Of a DNA stretch of 36,513 nucleotides, positions 25,831-35,729 are shown in pieces. The notes under the pieces were generated by a model. It saw only the letters and a program-made list of their open reading frames with translations. It searched no databases and was not told the origin of the DNA. The translations under genes and the position numbers were made by a program. Each line of letters opens with the position of its first letter. Position 1 is the first letter of the stretch. The stretch lies in the NCBI GenBank assembly GCA_023253625.1, contig JALRFY010000050.1, forward strand, positions 1 to 36,513. Reading direction: 5' to 3'. Source of the DNA: Akkermansiaceae bacterium. Its GTDB lineage: Bacteria > Verrucomicrobiota > Verrucomicrobiia > Verrucomicrobiales > Akkermansiaceae.

Positions 25831-26642
25831 ACCCGCGACTCCGCCACATCCTGTTTTCGCTTGCGGTGCTCGTCTGGAGCGCGGCGCTGATTTACTTTTA
25901 CGCCAGCGGAAGGATCACCAAGTATCTGGCACCGGACTTCCGCCCCATCGCCTTCGCCGGGGGTCTCGGTCTCGCCGTGATGGGCATGTTCAACCTGCTC
26001 ACATCAGGCCAGCGTGCGGACTGCCTCCACGACCATGGCGGCGGTGACGCCCACGACCATGAGGCGGGTGACATCCATCCGCTCGCGGCCTTTCTGCTGA
26101 TGGTGCTGCCGATCGGTCTGTCGGTGGCGTGGACCAAGGACGAATACTCACCCGCCGCGCTCGCCCGCAAGGGATTGTATGACTCACCCTCGCAGATGGG
26201 GAACGCCTTCATGTCCACCGTAATGCCGCCGCTCACCCGCGAGATGATCGAACAGGGCCACCGCAAGACCGATGACGGATATCATCAATTCAACCTGATG
26301 GAATTGTTCTTCGCCACCGGTGACCGGGAAATGCAATCGCTCATCGATGGCATGAAAGTGGAAACCGAGGGCCGCTGGATCGATGAGAAAACCCGCAACC
26401 CGAACGGCACGCGCAAGCGCCTCTACCGCCTGTTCATTACCTGCTGCGCAGCCGACAGCCGGGCGATTCCGATCGTGCTTGAATTCAACGGACCGCCGCC
26501 GGAACTCCCGGAAAACGGCTGGGCCAAGGTGGCCGGCACGATGCGTTTCCCGCTTGAGGAAGGCGTGCTCCAACCGGTGCTTGTCTGCGACCGTGCCGAC
26601 AGCGCCGAGCCACCCTACGAGGAAAGTTTCCTGCGCAGATGA
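25827..26642 (+). CDS. DUF1980 / TIGR03943-type partner protein of the permease
   Basis: 271 residues from the ATG at 25827, overlapping the permease stop by 4 nt. Two to three membrane helices at the N-terminus (ILFSLAVLVWSAALIYFYASG, FAGGLGLAVMGMFNLL, LAAFLLMVLPIGLSVAW), separated by a short His/Asp-rich segment (CLHDHGGGDAHDHEAGDIH). The C-terminal domain contains the family motif RLFITCCAADSRAIPIVLEF. This family is nearly always found beside YraQ-type permeases and is thought to act as their subunit. Both proteins carry His-rich loops, suggesting transition-metal handling (inference). Confidence 0.88.
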   Translation: MNPRLRHILFSLAVLVWSAALIYFYASGRITKYLAPDFRPIAFAGGLGLAVMGMFNLLTSGQRADCLHDHGGGDAHDHEAGDIHPLAAFLLMVLPIGLSVAWTKDEYSPAALARKGLYDSPSQMGNAFMSTVMPPLTREMIEQGHRKTDDGYHQFNLMELFFATGDREMQSLIDGMKVETEGRWIDEKTRNPNGTRKRLYRLFITCCAADSRAIPIVLEFNGPPPELPENGWAKVAGTMRFPLEEGVLQPVLVCDRADSAEPPYEESFLRR

Positions 26643-26696
26643 AACATGGAGTGCCGGACATTTTGGAATTGCCGGTTGAAGCCTGCTTGATACCCC

Positions 26697-27830
26697 ATGG
26701 CCATCGACAAGCCCCTTTCCATCACCGGTCTTGGTGCCTTGTCCGCATCAGGCAACGATGTGAAATCGCACCACCGCGCCGTGATGGAAAAACACGCGCC
26801 GTTCCGGTCACTGGGTGCTTTGCTGGGAAATGACAGCCCACACGCGCAGCGGCCCGCAGCATGGATCGAGGATCGGTTCCTGCTCACCCACCGCAAGTGG
26901 AGCCCGGCCACGATGGCCGCCCTGCACGCCGCCCGCCAAGCGGTGGCGGATGCCGGATGGACCCACGGCGAGCTGACAGACTCCGCCCTGGTAGTTGGCA
27001 CCAGCCGTGGCAATGCCGCAGGCTGGCTCGCGCCATGGCCGGGCCGGCGGCCATTCAAACTGATGGCCTCATCCAACACCATCCACAGCGAACCCGCCTC
27101 CGCCATCAGCATCGATCTCGGCATCACCGGTCCGAACCATGTGATCGCCAGTGGCTGCGCCGCGGGGCTGGACGCCATCGGCATCGCCATGATGCTTGTC
27201 CGCTGCGGCGCGGCACCGCGCGCCCTCGCAGTGGCCGTGGACCTCCCGCTGGTACCCATGCTGTTGGACGGTTATGCCTCGTCCGGTATTCTATCACGCC
27301 ATCACCAACTCGATCCCTATGCGCCGGAAACCAGCGGCTTCATTCCCGCGGAAGCCGCCGCCGCGATGGCCATCGAGCCCACGGATGCAACGCATCCGCA
27401 GTTGACATTCCATGCCACCAATTCGGACGCCTGCGATCCAGTGGGCATCCCGCGCGATGGCGGGCACACCCCCGCATTGTTCGCCAAATGCGCGGCGCTG
27501 CCCACTGCGGTTTGCCCTCACGCCACCGGCACTGCAGTGCAAGCCGCGGCCGATCCCGCGGCGCTCGCGCGGGTTTTTCCCGAAGCGAAACCCACCTTGC
27601 ACCTGCTCAAACCGTTCCTTGGTCACGCCATCGGTGCCAGCGGCATGCTCGAGACCGTGGTGCTGGCCGCCTTCTTGCGCGAGGGCAAACTGCCACCCAA
27701 TATGCCGGGACTTTATGCCCCCGCGGGATTCCATCTGCCGCAAAACCCATTGCCCGCCCTCGGGCCGCTTGCCAAAATCGCCCACGGCATGGGCGGACAC
27801 AACTCACTGCTCGTCCTCACCCCGCCGTGA
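26697..27830 (+). CDS. Stand-alone beta-ketoacyl synthase
   Basis: Condensing enzyme of the thiolase fold. 377 residues from the ATG at 26697, a little shorter than FabF (about 410). Seen: N-terminal ITGLGALSASG; nucleophile Cys154 in VIASGCAAGLDAIG; His275 in CPHATGT; Lys305 and His310 in LLKPFLGHAIGASG; and a C-terminal GMGGHNSLLVL. The Cys-His-His triad is complete, so condensation is possible. The active-site neighbourhoods differ from FabF (SGCAAG rather than TACASG), pointing to a specialised type, perhaps for an unusual lipid or polyketide-like product. No acyl carrier protein or ketoreductase is nearby. The stop is overlapped by the L,D-transpeptidase start (GTGA). Confidence 0.88.
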   Translation: MAIDKPLSITGLGALSASGNDVKSHHRAVMEKHAPFRSLGALLGNDSPHAQRPAAWIEDRFLLTHRKWSPATMAALHAARQAVADAGWTHGELTDSALVVGTSRGNAAGWLAPWPGRRPFKLMASSNTIHSEPASAISIDLGITGPNHVIASGCAAGLDAIGIAMMLVRCGAAPRALAVAVDLPLVPMLLDGYASSGILSRHHQLDPYAPETSGFIPAEAAAAMAIEPTDATHPQLTFHATNSDACDPVGIPRDGGHTPALFAKCAALPTAVCPHATGTAVQAAADPAALARVFPEAKPTLHLLKPFLGHAIGASGMLETVVLAAFLREGKLPPNMPGLYAPAGFHLPQNPLPALGPLAKIAHGMGGHNSLLVLTPP

Positions 27831-28309
27831 AAAAAAACCGACGCATCCTGGTTTCCATCGCTGACCAGAAACTCGTAGTCATCGATGACCATGCCGGCCG
27901 CATCGCCAGCTTCGATGTATCCACCTCGGAAAAGGGCATTGGCTTCGAGGAAGGCAGCTACCGCACCCCCACCGGAAAGTTCCGAATTTGCGAAAAGATC
28001 GGCGACGGCGAACCACTTGGCACGATCTTCAAAGCAAGGAAACCGGTGGGCCTGTGGCATCCCGGCAGCCCGTGCGAGGATGACCTCGTGCTCACCCGCA
28101 TTCTACGTTTAGACGGAATCGATCCCCGGAACCGCAACACACTGCAGCGCTTCGTATACATTCATGGGACCAACAACGAGGCGGGCATCGGACGTCCTGC
28201 CGGGCATGGATGCGTCAGATTGCGCAATATGGACATGATCACGCTCTTCGGAATGGTGGACGTGGACTGCCCGGTGGAAATCCTCCCGCCGTCATGCCTT
28301 CCCGCATGA
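27827..28309 (+). CDS. L,D-transpeptidase (YkuD domain)
   Basis: 160 residues from the GTG at 27827, which overlaps the preceding TGA; no ATG fits. L,D-transpeptidases form 3-3 peptidoglycan cross-links or attach proteins to the wall. Seen: RILVSIADQKLVVIDDHAG, FDVSTSEKGIGFEEGSYRTPTGKFRI, YIHGTNNEAGIG with His113, and GHGCVRLRNMDM with His127 and the nucleophile Cys129. The catalytic core is intact and is almost the entire protein. There is no visible signal peptide, which is odd for a periplasmic enzyme; a missed upstream exported start would lie inside the synthase gene. Coupled to the ketoacyl synthase. Confidence 0.9.
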   Translation: MKKNRRILVSIADQKLVVIDDHAGRIASFDVSTSEKGIGFEEGSYRTPTGKFRICEKIGDGEPLGTIFKARKPVGLWHPGSPCEDDLVLTRILRLDGIDPRNRNTLQRFVYIHGTNNEAGIGRPAGHGCVRLRNMDMITLFGMVDVDCPVEILPPSCLPA

Positions 28310-28316
28310 CCGGCCG

Positions 28317-28337
28317 AATAAGACCGCGGGCCTTATT
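28317..28337 (+). terminator. Weak hairpin after the L,D-transpeptidase gene
   Basis: AATAAG and CTTATT pair over a small GC-rich inner part, 8 nt after the stop codon. No strong T-run follows, so it is a weak candidate for ending the transpeptidase transcript. Confidence 0.35.
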
Positions 28338-28494
28338 GCACCATGTCATCACTCATCCCGGACGGATGTCTTGATATAGACGAAACCGCACATCAACCCA
28401 TTCCGCATGAGTATTGCCAAATTATCGCATGCGGCGACAGCATGCAACATTTACACTTGCGGTGCCTGCTCAATCCGATATGAAAAGCCCCGTC

Positions 28495-29061
28495 ATGAGC
28501 ACAAAAAAGAAAGCAGCCTCCAAGAAGGCATCCACCGGTGTACGATATTCCGATGATCTCAAGAAGCAGATTATCGATTTCGTCGAGACATATAACTCAC
28601 AAAACGGACGTGGTGGCCAAAGCGCAGCCACGAAGAAATTCAAAGTCACCCCGCTGACCATCGCGACTTGGCTCAAAGCCGCAGGAGTGAAAAAAACGGC
28701 AAAGAAAGCGACCAAGGCAGCCACCAAAAAGGCCGCAGCTGGAGCCTCCAAGACAAGCATGCGCTATCCTGACGAATTCAAGAAAGAGGTCGTCGATTTC
28801 GTGAACAGCTACAATGAAACCAATGGACGCGGCGGACAGAACCAGGCGACCAAGAAGTTCAATGTTTCCGTCCTCACGGTTTCGTCATGGCTCAAGGCGG
28901 CCGGCGTGAAGGGCCCGGGCCGCAAGTCGCTTGCCAAGAAGGCCACCAAGGTGACCGGCAAGGCGAAAAAGGCAGCCAAAAAGACAGCCCAGAAAAACAC
29001 GAGCGGGGCGATCAACGAGCTTGAAGCCCTCAAGGCAGCCATCCGCAAGCTAATTGATTGA
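28495..29061 (+). CDS. Tandem HTH protein with histone-H1-like basic linkers
   Basis: 188 residues from the ATG at 28495 (MSTKKKAASKK); a second possible ATG is at 28480. Two copies of a 50-residue module (17-66 and 90-139; 32 of 50 positions identical by count): RYSDDLKKQIIDFVETYN, NGRGGQ, ATKKF, then a helix-turn-helix-like LTIATWLKAAGVK. The modules are joined by a Lys/Ala/Thr linker (about 66-88) and followed by a Lys/Ala-rich tail (about 139-168) like histone H1 C-termini, then a short amphipathic helix (INELEALKAAIRKLID). The layout suggests a DNA-bridging nucleoid protein with sequence preference (inference). It is preceded by a 185-bp intergenic region and ends in a strong terminator, so it is a monocistronic unit. 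Confidence 0.85.
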   Translation: MSTKKKAASKKASTGVRYSDDLKKQIIDFVETYNSQNGRGGQSAATKKFKVTPLTIATWLKAAGVKKTAKKATKAATKKAAAGASKTSMRYPDEFKKEVVDFVNSYNETNGRGGQNQATKKFNVSVLTVSSWLKAAGVKGPGRKSLAKKATKVTGKAKKAAKKTAQKNTSGAINELEALKAAIRKLID

Positions 29062-29089
29062 TACTTGCGTCCAGACACGTTTCCAACCC

Positions 29090-29120
29090 ATGGCCGCTCC
29101 GCGACGGAGCGGCCATTTTC
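29090..29120 (+). terminator. Strong rho-independent terminator after the HTH/H1-like gene
   Basis: A 12-bp perfect stem (ATGGCCGCTCCG, CGGAGCGGCCAT) with a CGA loop is followed by TTTC, 28 nt after the stop codon at 29061. Its right edge overlaps the stop codon of the converging NUDIX gene. Confidence 0.9.
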
Positions 29121-29637
29121 ATTTCCACTCGACCTGTGTGCGCATGTCCATCCAACGCATCGTCTCGCCCTCGAACACGAAGCGACCGTGAAAACCGGTT
29201 TCGGAAAGCAGCAAGGGCATCCAGTGGCGATCGTCCTGCCACATCCGGTGATAGGGAATCCCGTCGATTGCATGCCATAACGGAACCGCCTCGTCGGTCT
29301 CGGTCGGCTCGCCCTCATAAGCGTCGGCCCGATAGACGTGGCAGAGGATGTCCGGGCAATCCGACATTTTAAACCATAACTCACCGACCTTGCGGGGATT
29401 GAGCGGGGTGATCAGAAGTTCCTCGCGGGTTTCGCGGATCACGGCTTCGAGTGCGGTTTCGCCGGGATCGATCTTGCCGCCGGGGCCGTTGATCTTGCCG
29501 GCACCGAGACCGCGTTTTTTCTCGATGAGCAGGATGCGGCCCTCCTTCACGATAAACATGAGCGTGGCGTGCATCCCGGCCTGCCAGGTGGTCCAGTCGA
29601 TGGGTGAGGGCGGCATGATGGGTTCGTCTGATGTCAT
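29119..29637 (-). CDS. NUDIX hydrolase, MutT/MTH1-like (8-oxo-dGTP diphosphatase type)
   Basis: 172 residues from the ATG at 29635-29637. The NUDIX box is GKIDPGETALEAVIRETREELLI (residues 54-76 region), with the metal-binding Glu residues present; the Gly near its end is replaced by Leu. Upstream IEKKRGLGAGKINGPGG and downstream ELWFKMSDCPD strongly resemble MTH1, an enzyme that clears oxidised purine nucleotides. Substrate is inferred, not shown. The start overlaps the vapC stop (ATGA), so it is expressed together with the toxin-antitoxin pair. It converges with the HTH/H1-like gene. Confidence 0.88.
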   Translation of the reverse strand: MTSDEPIMPPSPIDWTTWQAGMHATLMFIVKEGRILLIEKKRGLGAGKINGPGGKIDPGETALEAVIRETREELLITPLNPRKVGELWFKMSDCPDILCHVYRADAYEGEPTETDEAVPLWHAIDGIPYHRMWQDDRHWMPLLLSETGFHGRFVFEGETMRWMDMRTQVEWK

Positions 29638-30062
29638 TGGTCCGCTTCCGGATCATACATTCCGCCATAGCCGGGGCGGTAAAGCCGCAGTTCGGGGAAA
29701 ACCCCAGCCATCGCGGTGAAATGTTTGTCCACCGCGTAAACTCTGCATTGGTTCTCCATGGCGATGGTGGCAATGAGCACATCGTTCCAAGGCGCGGTGC
29801 AGCCGCCGGATTTCAGAATCGCGAAGTTGACCGCCGCCTTGCGCCAGATTTTCTGGTCGTTGCGGATGTAAGGCAGGATGTTGCACCAAGCCTGCAGCCG
29901 CTCACGCTCGTCCGGGCGGGCACCGCCCAGGAACTCCATCTCCACCGGGCCGCAGAGCGCGGCTTGAAATTCATCCAACAATCCGCGCACGGCGAGCTTC
30001 ACCGCAGCGTCGCCCTTGAGGCGGTGCATTTCAATCCAAGCACTGGTATCCACTATCACCAT
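29634..30062 (-). CDS. vapC: VapC-type PIN-domain toxin ribonuclease
   Basis: 142 residues from the ATG at 30060-30062 (MVIVDTSAWIE); a TTG 6 bp upstream is the alternative. The PIN fold cuts RNA using Mg ions held by acidic residues: Asp5 (VDTSAWI), Glu41/Glu43 (GPVEMEFLGG), Asp94 (PWNDVLIATIA) and Asp112 (YAVDKHF) are all visible. The length is slightly above the usual 130. It follows vapB with a 7-bp gap, and its stop overlaps the NUDIX start. Expected to be neutralised by VapB binding. Confidence 0.92.
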   Translation of the reverse strand: MVIVDTSAWIEMHRLKGDAAVKLAVRGLLDEFQAALCGPVEMEFLGGARPDERERLQAWCNILPYIRNDQKIWRKAAVNFAILKSGGCTAPWNDVLIATIAMENQCRVYAVDKHFTAMAGVFPELRLYRPGYGGMYDPEADQ

Positions 30063-30069
30063 GGGCAAA

Positions 30070-30276
30070 TCAGCGGTCGAAATCCTCGATTTCCTCGTTG
30101 GTCAGCGGATAGTCGCCGAACTCGCCTTCCATCAACTTGCGGCCAAACTCGCGGGCCATCTGGCGGCGGATGTATTCTTTCGCCGCCTTCACCACGGCTG
30201 GCCCTTTCTTCCGTTCCCCGGTGATACGCATGGCGTCTTGCAAAACATCGTCTTCAATGTCGATGGTGATTTTCAT
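30070..30276 (-). CDS. vapB: VapB-type antitoxin
   Basis: 68 residues from the ATG at 30274-30276 (MKITIDIEDDVL). The N-terminal beta-strand and helix (ITIDIEDDVLQDAMRITGERKK..VVKAAKEYIRRQ) match ribbon-helix-helix antitoxins that dimerise on DNA and repress their own operon. The C-terminal part (FGDYPLTNEEIEDFDR) would wrap the toxin. It is first in the vapB-vapC-NUDIX operon. Confidence 0.9.
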   Translation of the reverse strand: MKITIDIEDDVLQDAMRITGERKKGPAVVKAAKEYIRRQMAREFGRKLMEGEFGDYPLTNEEIEDFDR

Positions 30277-30335
30277 GAACGTATTTTTCACTAAATATCA
30301 CTCTTTTCAATAAAAATAATAATATTTTCCCATTT
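30277..30335 (-). promoter_or_regulatory. AT-rich vapB promoter/operator region
   Basis: This 59-bp interval is far more AT-rich than the rest. It holds direct repeats TCACT at 30288-30292 and 30298-30302 (one helical turn apart), as expected for a ribbon-helix-helix antitoxin operator. A TTGAAA on the minus strand could be a -35 element; the -10 is unclear. Confidence 0.5.
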
Positions 30336-33170
<2,835 letters not shown>

Positions 33171-33275
33171 GGAGGTCTGGCGCTGATCCGCGGTGGAAAT
33201 CGCGGCTGCCCCTCCATAGTGGAAAATGCCCGCTGCGCAACCCCCGGCCGAAGGTTTGAGTGCAATTTCCTCCGC

Positions 33276-34091
33276 TCACTCCGCCCCCGTCATCCACGAT
33301 GCCTTGAGTTCCTTGCGGAGGCACTTGCTTTCAGCCGCCGTCTTGTCCTGCAGCCGCTGGCGCTCGGCGCTCAGGCATTGCCACAAACCGGGCTCAAAGC
33401 GGCCGGTGAAGCCATGCTCATCAAGCCATATCCCGAGCGTCGCGAGATCGTTCTCGTCGCCCAGCCAATCGGCGAGTTTGAGCGGCGATGAGTCGGCCGC
33501 TGGCGATCGATCCGGCAGGAAACCAAGCGCGCCGAGCCATGCCTTCAGCGCCTTGCGGGCCTCATGGAAATCCTCTTCACGGCCGTGATCGAGATCCTTG
33601 AAGCGCTTGCGCAATTTCCGGCGCAGCTTGTCAAGTCCCCCGCTGCAACGCCCGGCGAGTGTGTTTTCCGGCAAGGCGAGAAGTTCGGCGCATGAGGCAT
33701 CCACCCGCGCGGCGCACCAATCGATCGCCTCCGGCGGCGGACGGCGCGCGGCAGAGTGCGTTTGTTGTTCCAGCAGGCCCGCGATGGCGGTGCAGGCCCG
33801 GGGCTCACCCACCCAGCCGAGCTTGTTCCAGGTATTGAAGCGGGATACCGCATCGCGCGGCCCGGCGAGCAGACGGCCGATGGCCTGGATCTGGCTGGCG
33901 GCGGACTTGCCCAGCCCGAAGAGCGCGAAACCGCCGCGCAGCGATTTCCCGAGCTTGCGGATGGCATGGATTTCCTCGGCCACCCGACCCTTGGAGTCCA
34001 GCAGGCCGTGAAGCATGCGCTTCATCTCCTCGCAGTCGTGCAGCAATCGTTGGCGCGCAGCCAGGGCCGTGGCTTGATCCGGCATTTCCAT
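33276..34091 (-). CDS. CHAD-domain protein
   Basis: 271 residues from the ATG at 34089-34091 (MEMPDQATAL). Two CHAD-type helical halves: AIRKLGKSLRGGFALFG (about 40-58) and EDFHEARKALKAWLGALGF (about 175-193), followed by LADWLGDENDLATLGIWL. CHAD proteins are alpha-helical with conserved His/Lys/Arg that bind polyphosphate (family knowledge); the basic stretch KLRRKLRKRFK agrees. No signal peptide or CYTH domain. Same strand as gcvP but 105 bp away, so cotranscription is possible. Confidence 0.85.
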   Translation of the reverse strand: MEMPDQATALAARQRLLHDCEEMKRMLHGLLDSKGRVAEEIHAIRKLGKSLRGGFALFGLGKSAASQIQAIGRLLAGPRDAVSRFNTWNKLGWVGEPRACTAIAGLLEQQTHSAARRPPPEAIDWCAARVDASCAELLALPENTLAGRCSGGLDKLRRKLRKRFKDLDHGREEDFHEARKALKAWLGALGFLPDRSPAADSSPLKLADWLGDENDLATLGIWLDEHGFTGRFEPGLWQCLSAERQRLQDKTAAESKCLRKELKASWMTGAE

Positions 34092-34162
34092 AGGCCGGCA
34101 TCAAATGCACGGAAGCGCGGGCTTGTCAGCAGCGCTCTTGTGACAAATCCAGAAAGGCGGGT

Positions 34163-35551
34163 TCAGCCGGGCGTTTTACCCTTTTCCGCCGAGCGGTCGT
34201 GGAAACAGAGGGCGAAAATCACCGTTATCAGCGCCGCCATGCCAGCGGGGAACAACCAGTAATCCTTCCATTCGCCCATGGCCTTGGCCACCAGCGAAGC
34301 CTCGACCCCCTCGGGAAATCCCTTGCCGAACATGCCGGCCATGGATTCCCAAAACGAGGGCGCGGGCACCTCGCCGGCCGCGGTCTTGATGTTCTCCATC
34401 AGAGCGGCGTGGTTGGCGGGAGCGGCACCATAGCCACTGAGGGTGTTGGGCAGCGGAGTGGCGGTGAACGGCCAGCTACCTCCGAAGGCCATCCGGAATC
34501 CGAAGAACATGCCCAGCCCCTGGGTCAGGAAAACCAACAGGCCCTGCGCCTGGCCGCGCACCTCCGCGGGTGCCTTGCTGTCAGTGTAAATGAAACCGGT
34601 GACAAAGAAGAAATCGTAGCAGATGCCGTGCAAGGCCACCCCGAGCAGCAGCATCCACGCCATCTGATCGGGCGCGCCGAACGCGAACAGCAGATACCGC
34701 CCCACCCATGCCAACATGCCGATCAGCAACATCATTTTCACACCGAGCCGCCGGAAGAAAAACGGAATCAGAATCATGAAAATGATTTCCGACATCTGCC
34801 CGATGGTCATCGTCGCCGCAGCCTGTTTGAACCCCGCGGCACCGAGGTAGGCCGAGGTCTGGCCGTAGTAATATGCCAGCGGTATGCAGATCAGCATCGA
34901 GCAGACCGCGAAAACCAGATACGACGGCTGTTTCAAAAGCTTGAGCGCGTCCACCATCAACAACGAGCCCAGGTCAAGCGGCTTGCCCTTCGCGGGTGGC
35001 GGCGTGTGCGGAAGCGTGAAGGCATAAACCCCGAGCGCCAGGCAGGATCCGGCCGCCAGCCAGAAAATGTTGAGCGAGGCCGACCACCCGGCGCTGGCGA
35101 CCGCCAGCCCGGCGACAATCCAGCCGACAGTGCCCCAAACCCGGACCTTCGGGAACAATTCCGGCGGCAGGTGGGTGAAGGTAATGGTGTTGCCGAGACC
35201 CAGCGTGGGCATGAAGCACAGCATGTGGGCGATCATCAACCAGACGAGCAACCCGCCCTGGTCCGCGCCCTGCGGCGCGAGCATCGCAATCGCCACCATG
35301 ATGCCACCGCCCAAGAGCATCAAGGTGCCGAAAACCCGCTCCGAAGAAAACAGCCGGTCGGCTACCAAACCCAGGAACAGCGGCGCGATGATCGCAGCGA
35401 TCGGCGCGCTTTCATAGGCTCCACCGATGAAATCACCCAGCCCGTTGCTGCCCATCGCGAGCGCCATCGTCGCAAACCAAGCCCCCCAAACGAAGAACTG
35501 GAGGAACATCATCACGGAGAGGCGGAGGCTGACGGAGGCGTTCGTATTCAT
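34163..35551 (-). CDS. MFS transporter, nucleoside:H+ symporter family
   Basis: 462 residues from the ATG at 35549-35551 (MNTNASVSLRL). About 12 membrane helices. Blocks shared with the MFS gene at 14427-15623: FPKVRVWGTVGWIVAGL, TLPHTPP, AATMTIGQMSEI, ALHGICYDFFFVTGFIYTD, RGQAQGLL. Compared with that paralogue it has an insertion of about 60-70 residues between the last two helices (PLPNTLSGYGAAPANHAAL onward to GEWKDYW), likely a periplasmic loop. NupG/XapB-like proteins import nucleosides; substrate here is inferred. Same direction as the preceding rpoA-rplQ unit but separated by its terminator. Confidence 0.88.
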   Translation of the reverse strand: MNTNASVSLRLSVMMFLQFFVWGAWFATMALAMGSNGLGDFIGGAYESAPIAAIIAPLFLGLVADRLFSSERVFGTLMLLGGGIMVAIAMLAPQGADQGGLLVWLMIAHMLCFMPTLGLGNTITFTHLPPELFPKVRVWGTVGWIVAGLAVASAGWSASLNIFWLAAGSCLALGVYAFTLPHTPPPAKGKPLDLGSLLMVDALKLLKQPSYLVFAVCSMLICIPLAYYYGQTSAYLGAAGFKQAAATMTIGQMSEIIFMILIPFFFRRLGVKMMLLIGMLAWVGRYLLFAFGAPDQMAWMLLLGVALHGICYDFFFVTGFIYTDSKAPAEVRGQAQGLLVFLTQGLGMFFGFRMAFGGSWPFTATPLPNTLSGYGAAPANHAALMENIKTAAGEVPAPSFWESMAGMFGKGFPEGVEASLVAKAMGEWKDYWLFPAGMAALITVIFALCFHDRSAEKGKTPG

Positions 35552-35626
35552 GCGGTGGATGCGCGAAAACACCCGAAATTCCCAAACGGCGCAACTCGAT
35601 AATCCCACACCCGTTTCCAAACGCGA

Positions 35627-35661
35627 AAAAGCCGCCTGCACACGTGATGCAGGCGGCTTTT
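35627..35661 (-). terminator. Strong terminator of the rpoA-rplQ operon
   Basis: AAAAGCCGCCTGCA (35627-35640) and TGCAGGCGGCTTTT (35648-35661) form a perfect 14-bp stem with a 7-nt loop. On the minus strand it is followed by a T5 run, ending the ribosomal transcript; by symmetry it could also work on the plus strand. Confidence 0.92.
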
Positions 35662-35729
35662 CGTAGGCTGGTTGGTGGCCGGTCCGGCGCTTATTCTGCG
35701 GCGGGCTCGGCGGTTTCGGCCTTGGGAGC

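Noticed and set aside
33171-33275. Possible glycine riboswitch upstream of gcvP
   Set aside because: The interval is only about 105 nt, and neither aptamer core pattern nor a paired expression platform could be found.
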